Source: Tenrec ecaudatus
Taxonomy: Eukaryota > Chordata > Mammalia > Afrosoricida > Tenrecidae
Assembly (NCBI RefSeq): GCF_050624435.1
Contig: NC_134546.1
Coordinates: 16,639,001 to 16,703,000 of the forward strand
Direction of reading: 5' to 3'
Length of the DNA stretch: 64,000 nucleotides
Part shown: piece after piece, positions 1 through 11,240 of the stretch
How positions within the stretch are numbered: the stretch's first letter is position 1
Layout of the letters: every line of letters begins with the position of its first letter
Made by a program: the position numbers and the translations under genes
The notes under the pieces: generated by a model
What the model saw: only the letters and a program-made list of their open reading frames with translations
Told to the model about the DNA's origin: nothing
The model's database searches: none

Positions 1-746
1 CTGAGTGCAGCCCGGCCCTTGTGATAGGGTGTATGTGAACCGTGCTGGGGAAGAGTGAGGTGGGATGTGTGAACTGTCATAGGTCGGCGTGCCCAGTGTG
101 TCGGGCCGAAGAAGATAGCGGATTAGACAGCCGGGATGCTCGTCTTGAACCTGTCACCGGTGCCGTTTCTATTCCAGCAAGTCAAGGGTCCATTCTGGAA
201 AGAGGGCGTTTCCCCGTGGCCCTTCGCGTGCTGGGCAGGACTCGCTCTGTCCAACATGGCTTCTAGTTCATCTGCCAGTCTTTCTAGAGAGGAGGCGACA
301 AGCTGATAAATTAGAGGATAGTTTAATAAACAGACGATGTAAATGGGTTAGTGTCCTGTGGATTCTCATCCCACTAGCCCCACGGATGTCAGAGGGTTGT
401 CAGCAGCTCCTGGTTCCGTGGGAAGTGGACAATCGGGCCTTCCTTCCGTGGCACCTCCGTGGGTTCAAACCTTGACCCTGCATGTCACGCCTGAAGGCCC
501 GGCCTGCCGCAGCACGGCGGGAGCTCGGCACACTGTTTGTCAGTTACTTCTGATCCCAGCCACGTGGGACAGCCAGGCTTATCAATCTGAAAAGAATCAG
601 TTTGTCGTTTGCAAGGACTTTGTAAAGTTGTGTAGAGAACCTGAAAGATCGAAGAGCAACTAGTGAAGCGAGGGAAGGCTATTGGGGCCTTAAAAAGCGT
701 GTGTGTGTGGTTTTCCTTTAAATTTTGTTTTGTGTCTTAATTGTAG
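1..746. other. GMCL1 intron, upstream part
   Basis: This is intronic sequence before the first GMCL1 exon in the window. I see no exon here that matches the protein. The open stretch at 358-663 has no recognisable product and no conserved splice context. The acceptor is preceded by a T-rich tract at about 712-744. Confidence 0.6.
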
Positions 747-834
747 GTTACGTCTGGCCTCTTTTGATAGTAGTGGAAAATTGATATGTAGCAGAACGAC
801 TGGGTATCAGATCCTCACACTGGAAAAGGACCAG
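747..834 (+). CDS. GMCL1: GMCL1 penultimate coding exon
   Basis: This 88-base exon follows a T-rich tract and AG at 745-746 and ends at the donor GTACGT at 835. The first base completes a codon begun in the exon outside the window. It then encodes 29 residues starting LRLASFDSSG and ending LTLEKDQ, leaving phase 0. The reading frame is open throughout and joins in frame to the exon at 2712. Confidence 0.92.
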
Positions 835-2840
835 GTACGTGTGTGATTACCTTTCTGCTAAGGCGGCCGGCATCGTCTTTGTCTTTTGAAAAGTCTTCAG
901 CAAAGTGAATGTTAATGATGTGTTGATTTAGAGGCTGGTTTTTAAACACATTAGTTTGAAGGTAGTGAGTAAAATACTATGTTCGTGTCTGTGTAACTTC
1001 CTCCAGCCCACTAACAACTGAGAAGAACAAAGAGAGAAAATACAGTGTGATTTAAGGGCAGAAAAACGCTGATCATAGGAAAGAATTGTTCCTCTTGAAT
1101 ATCATCTTCAAATAATTATCCTCTGGAGAACCGATCCCAATGATCAACGTATAACACATGCACACCCTGAGGGCGGGGGTGAGGGGACGAGACATACAAC
1201 AGAAAAGTGGGTGAAGGGAGACGGTGATCAGTGTGAGACATGAAAAAAATAATTTCTAAATTATCAAGGATTCACGAGGGAGGGAGGAAAGGGGAAAATG
1301 AGCTGATACTAAGAGCTCTAGTAGAAAAAAACGATGATGACGGCAACATATGTACAAATGTGCGTGACACATGGGTGGATGGATGGATTGTTGTAAGAGC
1401 CCCAATAAAATGATTTTTTTAAGTTATCACCTGAATTGCTTGAAACACCGTGCACCTACGTGTATTTCCATCTCCAGCAACCCCCAGAGGGAGGCACAGA
1501 CGTCTCCAGCATTCCTGAGCATTGCTCTTGAGCAGCTAGGCTTTCCAGCGTGACAGGCATCAGGAGGGTTCTCAGCAAGGTGCATGCACACAGCCAGTGG
1601 CTGCCGCAGTGGCCCGCACGAACAGCAGTGGGGAGGGTGGCGCCGAGCGGCCCTGTCTCATTCTCTGCTCCATAGACGGCTCCAAGTCAGAGTGAACTCG
1701 CTAGCGCCTAACGACAGCACAACTGGGATCCCGTGTCGGTGTGGCCTTGGTGCCCCTCTCCTTTATCCGGAGCTGTCCTGCTGCGTTCCCAACCCCAGCT
1801 GTGTCCAGTGGGGCCTGTCTCGGTCACTCAGACAGCCCCGTCCTTGTTTTAGTCCCTGGTCACTGCAGGCACCCACGACTCCGTAAAAAATACAGGCTCT
1901 AGATTTAAACAACGATTAACAACGTATTCTCCCAAACACAGGATGCATGTAGGAGTCCAAGCTCTGCAGGGCATGTCTCCAAATAGGGGAGGGGAGGGAT
2001 TCTCACTCCACTGCTGCTACTCTTACTCCGGAGGTCTTCTCAGCTGACCAGACGCTAAGAAAGGGTCTGTGGTCACGGGAGCAGAGGTCCTGGCATGAGT
2101 GATGGTGACATCTGTGGCTCTCAGATGTCGGTTCCTGTCTGTGTGTATTGATGTAACCAAACCTGAAAGCCCTTTCCCACAAAAATGTATTTTACATCCC
2201 CCGAAGTAAGCACCATATGTCATAGGGACAGAGTGGGAAATCCTGGGCCAAGTTGGAAGCGGGTGAGCAGCAGTGATTGATAATGAGCCCATCCCAAAGG
2301 CTTGCTCGACGCAAGGCCATCAGAAACTGCAGCCCGGTGAGCAGCGTGTCTATTGCGGAAGACTCCTAGCTCTGCAGTAAGTAGACAGGCAGTTGTAGAA
2401 GCGGCCAAAACAGAAAAAGCAAACAAGGGGACCAGGAGCTGGCTGGCCACGGTAGGCCATCTGCACGCCTTGCTCTGCTAAGGTCATCCTGAGGGGTGTG
2501 CTTTCGCTGTCCCGTGCCCCAGCGTGGAGGCTGCAGGTCACAAGGTCGGTACCGTGCCCAAGTTGTGAGATTCGAGACTCCGGAACGTGAGTGCTTCGTC
2601 ACAGTTTTGGGCCTTCAGTTCACTTACCTCCACAGTTGATTCTTTCTACATTTTTTAAATATATGTTCCTATCGAGTTGTCTTGTCACTAAAGGTACACT
2701 TTCTTTTCTAGGAACAAGTGGTCATGAACTTGGACAGCAGGCTTCTGGTCTTCCCGTTGTATATCTGCTGCAACTTCCTGTATATATCACCAGAAAAGAG
2801 AGCTGCGGATGATGCTCACCCAGGAAACCCCGAAGGCTGA
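747..2840 (+). CDS. GMCL1: GMCL1, last two coding exons (partial gene)
   Basis: Coding segments are 747-834 and 2712-2840; earlier exons lie left of the window. Spliced, they read through ...LRLASFDSSGKLICS... and ...EQVVMNLDSRLL..., the C-terminal part of germ cell-less 1 as I remember the human protein. GMCL1 is a BTB/BACK-type protein linked to the nuclear lamina and to CUL3 ubiquitin ligase, with a role in spermatogenesis; the part seen here is the family's C-terminal domain after the BTB and BACK regions. Both splice junctions are canonical (AG at 745-746, GT at 835, AG at 2710-2711). The stop is TGA at 2838-2840. The final about ten residues (AADDAHPGNPEG) follow ...YISPEK, where I recall the human protein ending shortly after, so this C terminus may be lengthened. 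The gene reads toward SNRNP27 on the same strand. Confidence 0.93.
1138..1421 (+). repeat. L1 3' UTR fragment, sense
   Basis: This copy of the window's common L1 3' end contains GGGAGACGGTGATCAGTGTG, a 'gatggcaacatatgtac' segment and the terminal AATAAAATGATTTT. It closely parallels the longer copy ending at about 16,178. It lies in the GMCL1 intron. Confidence 0.75.
1585..1733 (+). repeat. RTE (BovB-like) LINE 3' end, degraded
   Basis: The order of motifs (a 'cagtggctgc' block, 'ctgtctcattctctg', a degenerate 'gagtcggaatcgactcg' block, then CGCCTAACGACAGCACAAC) matches the 3' terminus of afrotherian RTE LINEs, whose tails end in a CCTAACAACAAC-type repeat. It is strongly diverged. Confidence 0.55.
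2712..2840 (+). CDS. GMCL1: GMCL1 terminal coding exon
   Basis: This exon has an acceptor after the pyrimidine-rich TTTCTTTTCTAG and 42 codons plus TGA. It starts EQVVMNLDSR, contains the aromatic and cysteine-rich stretch FPLYICCNFLYI, and ends in a polar tail. The conserved part ends near residue 29 of the exon; the rest has no counterpart that I recall. Confidence 0.92.
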   Translation, partial: EQVVMNLDSRLLVFPLYICCNFLYISPEKRAADDAHPGNPEG

Positions 2841-3745
2841 AGGTGTCCACGGTCGGAGCCCTGGGGCACTGGGCAGACGTTGTCGGCTCCCCTGATCATC
2901 ACACTTAAGGTGACTAACAATGACAAAGGCCTTACGAACTCTCAGAGACAATACAGAAGACTATCCTTATCCTCGCAACATTTCTATGCATATATGAAGA
3001 CACATGTTACAAGCCAAGAAAGTATCTGTCAAGTCATTTGTTTCTCAAAGATGTCAGTTCATGCTTTTTGACTTAGCACCAACAGAAAATTGCCGTAGGT
3101 AATTTCCCTGCAACCAAATACAAATTTAAACTTTCACTTGAACGTCAACCCTGCCGAGTGTTAGCGAGTCTGTTAGACATCTGAAAATGATCTATTTGGC
3201 TAAAAGAAAGTTAAAGGAATCACTTGAGTAGCCAGTTATCAGTGCTCTTTCCATTTGTACACTGATGTTCTGTACAACATTATTGATCGTGAATTATTTA
3301 TGCAGCAGATACTTCACTTTAAATATTTCCATATTCTCTGACCTCTGGAATTATTTATGTTCAGGTTTTATTTGGGATCCTATTTCCTACTTGAGCTCAG
3401 GACTTTATAACCTCTGAATCGAGTGCCCTGGAGTTGCACATGCTAATGGAAATTTCATAGTAAATGTAAATAAGGTTGGACAGTCTATTGTAGAAGCTTG
3501 ATAATAAAAGCATTCATGTAAAAATAGAACTTATTTTTTTCAAAATTGAGGTGTACATTGTCATGATTTACACATGTTGGCTCTTGAACACAGTCCTGCT
3601 CGTTTTCCTTTCAGTCAGGATGAGTACTTTTTGTCATTAATGTATACCTTTAACATGTTGAAAAAGACATGGGAATCGATTTTATGTAACTGTACAAATA
3701 CGGATGTGGGAGATAAATAAACTCATGTAAAAGGGATCAAAGAAA
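2841..3745 (+). other. GMCL1: GMCL1 3' UTR with candidate poly(A) signals
   Basis: This is AT-rich sequence after the GMCL1 stop with no recognisable repeat. Perfect AATAAA hexamers lie at 3503-3508 and 3716-3721. The second is followed within about 30 bases by a T-rich/GT stretch, so it is a plausible main cleavage site. The end is inferred, not observed. Confidence 0.6.
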
Positions 3746-4320
3746 TTTCCGAGGAATAGATAATCAGATTTTTTTCTTTCTAGTTAGACTCCCCTCTCCG
3801 CCCTATTTAGATTGAACTTTTTGTTCCCCAGTAAATATATCCAAAGGCTGATAAATTACTTTTGTCCTTTCCAAGTTTACTCTCTTTAAGTTACAGGGAC
3901 CTTTTAAGTGCTTCTTCCACCTCTACCCCACAGATGCAATTTAAATATTTCTAGTACTAATTTTGTTGAACCTTCAAGAAGCTTTCGTATTTATATATTT
4001 GACTATAATTGTCTCTTTCAGGAGCTGCTGTCATCGACTCGGTGGCAGTGATTTGTTTTTTTAATCGGTAAAGAAAAGGCCCTTACACAAGAAAATGTTC
4101 TAAATCTTGTGCTAAGTTATTAAAAAGGGATTCGATGGTACTCTCCCTTTTTTAATGAATTTGGGCTTCAAACGAGCAAGGAAAGCAAATTGCTACTGAA
4201 GATAATAAATGATGGCTGGTGGTGATCACAAGTTTGGAGGGTGGGGGGTGGGAATGAGCCTGCTACTTAGTAACTAACCTCTTTTCACACTGAAAGTCTC
4301 TCCATGTGGTTGTCATCCTT
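3746..4320. other. Intergenic, nothing recognised
   Basis: This is AT-rich spacer after the GMCL1 3' UTR. It has no open frame of note and no repeat that I can name, apart from a G-rich run near 4239-4252. Confidence 0.5.
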
Positions 4321-4324
4321 TGTG

Positions 4325-4543
4325 AAACTGCCAACTCCACTGCTGTGGAGTGGATTCTGCCTCCTAGTGACCTGGGAGGACAGGGTAGGGCTGGCCCCGT
4401 GGGCTTGGGGGACTGCAAACCTTCACTGGACCAGAAAGGCTCGTCCTTCTCATTTTTCTCTCCTTGCAGCGGCGGGGGTTAACCCTCCGATCTAGGTTGG
4501 GATTAGCAGTCCAATCGTAGCCACTATGGCACCAGCGCTCCTT
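4325..4543 (-). repeat. AfroSINE copy, minus strand
   Basis: Read on the minus strand, the head 'AGCGCTGGTGCCATAGTGG' is a tRNA-derived A-box region. It is followed by 'GACTGCTAATCCC' and, at the other end, by the 'GAATCCACTCCACAGCAGTG' tail that resembles the RTE 3' end. Divergence is moderate. Confidence 0.75.
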
Positions 4544-4549
4544 AGACAA

Positions 4550-4627
4550 GAGGACTTCAAAAAAATCATGGAAAATAGAATTAAAAGGTAATAGAATTTT
4601 TCCATGAACTTTTTGAAGCTCCTTTTT
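4550..4627. mobile_element. Mariner-like MITE (about 78 bp)
   Basis: The termini are inverted: 'GGACTTCAAAAAAATCATGG' at the left and 'CCATGAACTTTTTGAAGC' at the right, around an AT-rich core. Similar short palindromic elements lie near 32,790, 35,165 and 36,487. It abuts the end of the SINE on its left. Confidence 0.6.
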
Positions 4628-4629
4628 AT

Positions 4630-6005
4630 AAACACTTTCCAACATCCTATGCAGAAATGGGTTTGCCAAGAGTCACGGTGGCTATTTAAAGCGAATCAAA
4701 ATTAGACACTCCCTTTCAGTCTGCACTTGAAGTATTAAACTGCACCTGTAAGATATCTTCACTCTTGCGGAGAGTCCCATTGGAGTTGGTCTAGAATAGT
4801 AGGCTGTTAATGCTGACACTGTATCAAAAAGCATAGTCCCTTACCTACGAAACCATGTATTTCCAAAAACGTTAGTTCAAATGGCAATCACAACCAAAGA
4901 TGACGTGCAGTTCGACCACCTCAAGCAACATGGACCAATCACTTGGACTGCTTAAACCCAAGCCTCCGAGCACTAGACCTTTGGGGTGAACAAGAATGCA
5001 CACCTTCGACCAAAGAGGCAGCAAGCTGCCCAGAAGAACGCCCCGAAGGCTGGAGGCCCGCCAGGAAGGGCGCGTGGAGGACGCGGGAAGAGCGGGATTA
5101 CATGGTGAGCATTACAATCGTCACAACCGGCCGGACTGCTGAATGCAAAGTCTGTATTTCTGTAAACTTCCATCCAAATCACAAACGTTTTTTAAAAACC
5201 CAACAAACAAAACAGGTATTGAAAGGGGGTGTCTAGTACAGGTTGCCAGACAGAGACTATGTTATTTTTCCAAAGGACAATGCACACGAACCACCTGTCT
5301 GTCAACTAGTGACTAATGCATCAGCTGAGAAAATTGCATGGACAGCAGCTTGCATCCTTACTTTACGTTAGAGTAGGAGACTCGTGACTATATGAAGAGA
5401 ACCAGCAAAGGTAAGAGTTAAAGGCTAGAATAGTACACTTCCCTCATGGAGAAGGGCAGATGGTTCGTGCTGGTTTTGGCATAAGTGCTGAAGAGTAAGT
5501 AGGGGCCATAGTGCTAGGAGTGTGACCAGTCACTACCGGGCCAGTAATCCTTGTCTCCAGGACTGACTTCCTAACGGATCCTTCCCAGACTACATGGTAC
5601 TGGAAGCTGGGCCCCATCCAGTTCTGTTGGTCTCAAGGTTGTGGAGACTGGCACTTATGTGCTCCAGTCGTTCTTTGGACCAGTAGTGTACATCCAGCTT
5701 TTCATTTTTATCTCACTTGTTTCCTCTGGATGGAGAGAGGCCAGTAGTTGCATCTTAGATAACTGCTCAAGAGCTTTTGAGAACGCAGTTGAGACTAATC
5801 AAAAGTAGGTTAGAGAACGTTGTCTTTATGAACTGTGCTATGCCAATAGGCTTGGTTCCCCACGAGACTATGGACCTGAGCCCCCAGGCCCAGTGACTCA
5901 CTCCCTAAAAATGTCTGCTTATTTGTAAGTTTTCATAACTGTCTCCTGTATGCCCCACGACATTCAGGATCTATTGTATCAGAAGTAAATTACATAAACA
6001 AATAG
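4630..6005. other. Intergenic, unassigned
   Basis: The stretch has no credible gene. The 97-codon frame at 4943-5236 has no recognisable domain and no homologue that I know. The segment at about 5600-5900 has the look of an old interspersed repeat, but I cannot name its family. Confidence 0.4.
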
Positions 6006-6009
6006 ACTA

Positions 6010-8238
6010 TGTTAGGACATTAGGCCACAAAGCATCCCTTAATAAATTTTAAAACATTAAAATATTACAAAGCATTTTCTCATATCACATAGCTATAAAG
6101 TTATTAATCAATAATAGGAAGATAAAGGGAAAGATCAAACATGGAAATTGAACTAATAGCCTGCTTGAAACTACTGGATAACAGAATAAATAGAAAAGTC
6201 AACTTTTATTAAAATTAGGGCTTTATTAAAATTTTTTAATTCCCGAATCAAAAGAATGGAAGCAACTCCCAAATCTTTGGGATACAGCAAAAGCAGTGCT
6301 CAGAAAACCTCTTGACCAATAAATGCACCCAACAAGGAATCAATATAGACTTCTTAATACTTAACAATAACAGAAAAAGCAGCAAAATCTACAGCCACCA
6401 GATGAAAAGAAATGGAGATTAGAGCAGATATAAGCAAAAGAAATAGAATCAACAAGATAATTTTGTTTAACAGAAACCTAAGGAAAATGAGATGATTGAA
6501 ATAACACGAACAATGAGTGACATAATGGTACCAACTGAAGTGAAGATAAAACTGATACTAGGAAGAACTGCACTCCCAACAGTTTGAAAACATAGAAGAA
6601 AATGGCAGATTTCTAATAAATACTCTACCTACCCAAACCAAATACACAAGCACAAAACTGAACAGACCCATAGCCAAAGAAGAAAATGATCAGTTCATTA
6701 AAAAACTCCCCAAGTCCAAAAAAAAAAAAGGGAAACGGGGTTGGCCACAAAGTGAAACAGAAGCTTTCACTAATGAATTCTGCAAAACGTCCAGAGGGGA
6801 ACTGACACCAAGCCTACTCAAACTGCGCCAGCATGCAGAAAAGGTTGGAAAACTCCCACATTCGCTTTGTGAAACTAGCTTAACCACCGTGGTGAATGGG
6901 TGGACTAGCAAATTCACAGACACTCTTGTATATACAAGAGCAATTGAGTATTGAAAATCACCCCAGCCCAGTCCAGATCAAGTCCGATGCCAATCTATAA
7001 AGTCCTCTTTAGAGTCACGCAACACATGCAATGATGCCAAATGCAGGAAGATCACAGGCCAGTGGGTGGAAAGTCCTGTGGATCCAGTGGCGGTGAAAGC
7101 ATCCACTGGCAGGGGTCTCCATGTGGCTCCTTCAGTTCCAGGACTCCAGTGTCGCTCCATGTGTCTTCTCAACAGGAATGTCTCGCTGGGAGTGCGTGTG
7201 TGTTCAGCATCCAGGGAGCTATTTATCTCCTTAGCAGCTCCAAATGAGGTCATGGAGCTGCGACCTGATGGGCAGGCTCAACTCCACCCTTTCACTCAAG
7301 GTTCAAATTGTCAACAGATTACGTAACTACCACACCCTGATACCAAAACCGACAGAGACATCACTAAAAAAGAAAATGAGGCAAAGAACTCTTATGAGCA
7401 TTGATATAAAATTTCTCAATAATTATAGTCAATAGAATCCAATAGCATATCAAAAAATAATAATAATGCATTATGACCAAGTAGGATTTATATAGTTGTA
7501 CAAAGGCAGTTCAACATTAGAAAAAAAATCATCACTGAAATCCATCACACAAAGGAAAAGACCACACATGATGTAGAAAGGGGGCTTGACAAAATCCAAC
7601 ACCGCTTGTTAAAAATACTGAACAAAAGTGACACAGCAGGGAAATTCCTCAACATAGTAAAGGGTACACGTACAAACCCCAATGATTAGCATTATTACTC
7701 TGGAGAAAAACAAACCGTTTCCCTTACAAACAGAACCAAGACACACATGCCTACCGTCATCGCTGCTTCTCAATATGGTGATGGAAGTCTTAGCCAACGC
7801 TGTTCGGCAAGAAAGGGCACTGATGGCATCCTAATTGGCAAGGAAGCAGTAAAACACGTATTTGTAGATGATGTGATCCTAAACGATGAAAATCCCAGAG
7901 ACTCCGCAAGAAAATCGTTCAGAACTAATTGAAAGACCCAGTACAGTGGCAGAGTAAACTCAGTTGGATTCCTTTAAAAAAGGAATCAGGAAAATGCCAT
8001 TTACAACCAAAAGATGAAATACTTAGGAATAAATCTAGAGAAACAAAAGACTTGTACAAAAAAACAAAACCCATAGGGGGAAAAATGAGCTGATGCCAAG
8101 GACTTAAGTGGAGAGCAAATATTTTGAGAATGATGAGGGCAACGAATATAAAAATGTCCTTGACACATGGATGTGTGTATGGATTGTGGTAAGAGCTGTA
8201 TGAGCCCCCAATAAAATGATTTTAAAAATAAATTGCCA
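6010..8238 (+). mobile_element. L1 retrotransposon, degraded ORF2 plus 3' end
   Basis: Fragmentary ORF2 reading is visible. At about 6755-6890 it reads EELTPSLL-like sequence of the RT N-terminal part. At 7330-7430 it has the block TLIPKPTETSLKKK. At about 7860-7920 it has FVDDVILNDENPRDSARK, the F-x-D-D reverse-transcriptase active-site block, and at about 8020 it has KYLGINLEKQ. The 3' end is at about 8080-8238 with AATAAAATGATTTT. Frames are broken by many stops and shifts, and an ERVL-type LTR interrupts it at 6893-7316. It is inactive. Confidence 0.8.
6893..7316 (-). mobile_element. ERVL-type solo LTR (MLT2-like) inside the L1
   Basis: On the minus strand it starts TGTTGACAATTTG and ends with 'GAATTTGCTAGTCCACCCATTCA'-like sequence. 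It shares the blocks 'CCATCAGGTCGCAGCT', 'GACCTCATTTGGAG' and 'AGGAGATAAATAGCTC' with the copy at 18,638-18,960. The TGTCAACTTG...CTCT(GG/A)..ACC..GACTAA ends are those of ERVL/MLT2 LTRs. The L1 reading frame is interrupted just left of it and resumes just right of it. Confidence 0.6.
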
Positions 8239-8504
8239 AAACATAAAAAAAAACACTGCTACAAGAAACCAAAAGAGATTTACATGAATTGAAACATATG
8301 TCATTCTTGTGCTTAGGAGAACTGCCTTGGGAGAAAGGTCTGACAGTCTGCTTCCGAAAGGTCACGGAAATGAAATCCCTGGCACATTTAGGTGTCGGGA
8401 AGCCAGCCCTAACACATCATTACGGGTCCAGTAGGCGCAATTGTACAGCGATAAATAAAGATCATAGTAGTTATAGAGAGCATAAGATAGAAATATTGAA
8501 ATAA

Positions 8505-9040
8505 ATGGAGTCAGACACGATTCATGGTAGCATGCTCACCTCAGCCCTGCCTGATGGCCCACGTGGAGGGAGTGATCTTTAATGCTAGCCCAGGCTTTTT
8601 ATATTCTCTGGGGACATACAAGCCCCCTAATTACAGGTGAGGACAACCATCACAGGAAGGGGTTGTGCTATAGGTAATACAGTAATGAGAGGGGGTGGTC
8701 TAGGGACATACACACATAGGAAGAGGAGGGATTGGGGTATGCATGTGACAAGATGGGCGGATCCTAGATTCAGATGGCAGCCTAGCCTTAGTCATCCTTG
8801 GGCGGGTTTGACCTCTCTGGGGTCTCCTACAAGGAAACAGACAACTACCATCCTTAAAAGGGAGTGGGCTCTATTTGTTGTGGGATAAACAGTGGTGACT
8901 CCTTGCTGTAGATGGCTGATAGCTCTCAGGGAGAAAAACCCCTAACCTACTGATGACCTCCAAGTGTAGTCATTAGCAAGCAGCTCTTTGGCAAATATTT
9001 GGGGGAGACAGCTTGAGAGAAATCCTTCTGTATCCCACAT
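8505..9040. repeat. Unclassified, possibly LTR-derived sequence
   Basis: This is a GC-moderate block bounded by L1-like sequence to the left and by L2/MIR-like sequence to the right, with a 'TTTTTATATTCTCTGGGGAC' segment. It has the look of an old LTR but lacks clear terminal motifs. I cannot assign a family. Confidence 0.25.
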
Positions 9041-9339
9041 TTAGGGTCTGGATATTCCAAATAGTAGCATCCTCTGACTTTGCCATTGCTACCATTCCTA
9101 CCATTTACCTGGACTTATTTAAGCTTCAGGGTTCAACTAATTATATATACAAATATACATACACTCATTTGTTCCTGTATTAGAACAGTGCCTGGCTTGT
9201 CATTAGAGGACTGTGTGTGTGAGCTAATGTTCTGTCAGGAAACCTTGGAATACCTGAAAATGTTTCCTCCATGCTTCCATAGTCCATTTTACCATGTTAC
9301 TACATAGAGAATAGTTTGTCTACCGCCACAACCAGATTG

Positions 9340-9430
9340 TAAGCACTGTTAGGCGGGGACCATGTCTTGGGCATCTTTTTATCCTTGTGCCAACGTGTCT
9401 TACACAAAATAGGAATTCAGACATTTGTGT
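9340..9430 (+). repeat. L2/MIR-type 3' end
   Basis: The segment 'GGCGGGGACCATGTCTTGGG' followed by 'ATCCTTGTGCCAACGTG' and an 'ATAGGAATTCAGACATTTGT' end matches the ancient L2/MIR3 consensus (gggaccatgtctt...cccagtgcc...taggtgctcaataaatgttt). Confidence 0.6.
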
Positions 9431-9619
9431 TTACTCAACTGACCGCCATCACAGCCCCTAACCATTTTTGGGGAAGTCCTAGCAGAGTTTCTTACAAGTG
9501 TCTTCAGTTACCTGCTGGGGCCACCATTGGCCCCCTCCCCTTATAGCTCCAGTCCAGAGGTATTCAGAATTCCCATTATTTCGCTGTGGTCCCAATGGAC
9601 AAGACAACCTCTTCAACTC

Positions 9620-9762
9620 TTCGCGACCCTTCAGGATGAAGTAGAACTGCTCCAGGGTTTCCAAAGGCTGTAATCTTTGGGGAAGCCGACTGCCACATCT
9701 TTGGCTGGTTGGGTGGGTTTTGAACCCCCAATCCCAGGGTGGCTACTTCATTCTTTGTCTTC
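9620..9762 (-). repeat. tRNA-derived SINE, minus strand
   Basis: The plus strand shows 'GGGTTTCCAAAGGCTGTAAT', 'CCGACTGCCACATCTTTGGC' and 'GGGTTTTGAACCCCCAATCC'. The last is the inverted B box of a tRNA promoter, as in afrotherian tRNA SINEs. Confidence 0.65.
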
Positions 9763-9815
9763 TCCAGTGACTAAATATCCCTCCCTGTAGCCTGTACTTA
9801 CTTTGACCCTCCTCC

Positions 9816-10013
9816 CAGTGGTTCTCATCCTTATGCCACAACCCTTGCATACACTTCCTCATGTTGTGGTAACCCCCCAACCATAACATTATTTTCGTTG
9901 CTATTTCATCACTGTAAACTTGCTACTGTTATGATTCATCCTATAAATTATCTGATATGCAGGAAGTATTAGGCAACCCCCCAAAGGGGTCACGACCCCC
10001 AGGTTGAGAACTG
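9816..10013 (-). mobile_element. SPIN/URR1-like non-autonomous hAT element
   Basis: It is about 200 bp with inverted ends CAGTGGTTCTCATCC and CAGGTTGAGAACTG. Inside are 'CTTCCTCATGTTGTGG', 'TTATTTTCGTTGC' and 'GGGGTCACGACCCCCAGG'. These are the signature blocks of the SPIN_NA/URR1 group. No clean 8-bp target duplication is left. Confidence 0.75.
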
Positions 10014-10459
10014 CAGTTCCACACCTTTGTACCACCTTCTGTCAGGTAATTCCAGAAAGTGGGATGGGGGACGACTCAGGCCTGGTGTTGGAACGCCTAT
10101 ATATCATGGCTGGTTCTTTTCTAGGGAACTGGGTTGGGGCTGGTATTAAAGAACTCCCATCAGAATATAAGAATCCAATTTCAGAAGAAAAAGAGTATGG
10201 CTATGGGCAGGTGTTTCCAAACTAATCTCATCAGGGCCAGCGGTGCCTCCGTTTTTGCTAGAAAACAGCTGATGCTAGTGGAAATAGAGTTTCACACCTT
10301 TCCTGGCAAGTACAGTCCGGTGCCACCACATAAACTCCAGGCTGTAAGTCTAAGAATTCTTTTCTTCTCCCTCCCCCACCCCTCCGTATTTTTGAACACA
10401 CTAAGGCCTCTCATTGAGAGCTGAAGCCGCTTGGGGAGGCATTTTCGGGGGTTAGACGG

Positions 10460-10612
10460 AGTAAACTGGTTGCAGAGTCGATTCCAGCACGTGGCAACCC
10501 GTCTGTAGGTCTGGTAGAATTACTCTCAGCTGCTTGTTGGGAAGAAGAGCTCCAGGCTGGTCTTCTGAGGCGCCCGTGGGTCCACGCGAACTGCCAACAC
10601 TCACTTAGCGGC
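10460..10612 (-). repeat. tRNA-derived SINE, minus strand, diverged
   Basis: 'GTTGCAGAGTCGATTCCAGC' (RTE-like tail) at the left and 'GAGGCGCCCGTGGGTCCACG' plus 'CGAACTGCCAACACTC' (B-box region) at the right place an AfroSINE-type element just upstream of the SNRNP27 CpG island. Confidence 0.55.
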
Positions 10613-10639
10613 CACCACCCAAGGCAGGATGGGACGTAG

Positions 10640-11240
10640 GCCTTCGTTGTTCCTGCCCTTGGTCCCTCGCAGTTTTTGAGTACCTTCTGGACGGGCGCTG
10701 GCCTCCGAGACTGCAAAGCTCGCGAACGGGGAGAGAAGGTTCTGGGACAAGGCCAGGCCGCGGGTGCCGTGTGCGCGGTGTCTGATGGGAGTCGGGTGTG
10801 CCGATGGACTGGCTGCCCGGAAAGGAGGAGGCGGCGGGCAAAACGAGCGTGGACGGCTGCGTTTCCCCAGAATAGCACCGGCACGCTGCTTTCAACGCCC
10901 GAGGTGCTGCAAAAGCGAGCGGGCAGCCTAGCGGGCCCAGGGTGGGTCAATTACCGCGGGGGGCGGGGCCTCCGTCCGCGGGGGGCGGGGCCGCCACCTC
11001 CCCGGAGGGCGCCTCGCAGCCGCCCTGCTTCGCAGGCCGGAACCTTCGCGCGTCGCTGCTGCATTTTCCACCCGGACCCGGAACCTCGGCTCTCGGCCTC
11101 CCGGAAGTTGTCGCACAGTCGTTTCCGGGGCCGTAGAAGTCCAAGGAGGTTTCCGAATGGGTCGCAGCCGCAGCCGCTCGCCGCGGAGAGGTGAGTCCCG
11201 AAGCGGTTCGCGGCATCCGTCCGAGGTACTTTCTTTTCAC
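10640..11240 (+). promoter_or_regulatory. SNRNP27: SNRNP27 CpG-island promoter and 5' UTR
   Basis: The segment is GC-rich with dense CpG. Two GGGGGCGGGGCC GC boxes (SP/KLF type) lie near 10,959-10,993. A CCGGAAGT ETS site is at 11,101-11,108, about 50 bases before the start codon, and there is no TATA box. This is the layout of a housekeeping promoter. Exact transcription starts cannot be read from sequence. Long antisense open frames here come from GC richness. Confidence 0.75.
11157..11190 (+). CDS. SNRNP27: SNRNP27 coding exon 1
   Basis: ATG plus 11 codons and one base encode [11 protein letters not shown] and the first base of Glu12. The donor is GTGAGT at 11,191. Confidence 0.95.

Noticed and set aside
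7747-7932. Small protein with FVDD motif
   Set aside because: It is an L1 ORF2 reverse-transcriptase fragment in a frameshifted, interrupted copy.
10411-10950. 179-codon minus-strand frame upstream of SNRNP27, possible divergent gene
   Set aside because: It covers a SINE and the CpG island; no homologue is recognised and no splice or poly(A) signals were seen.
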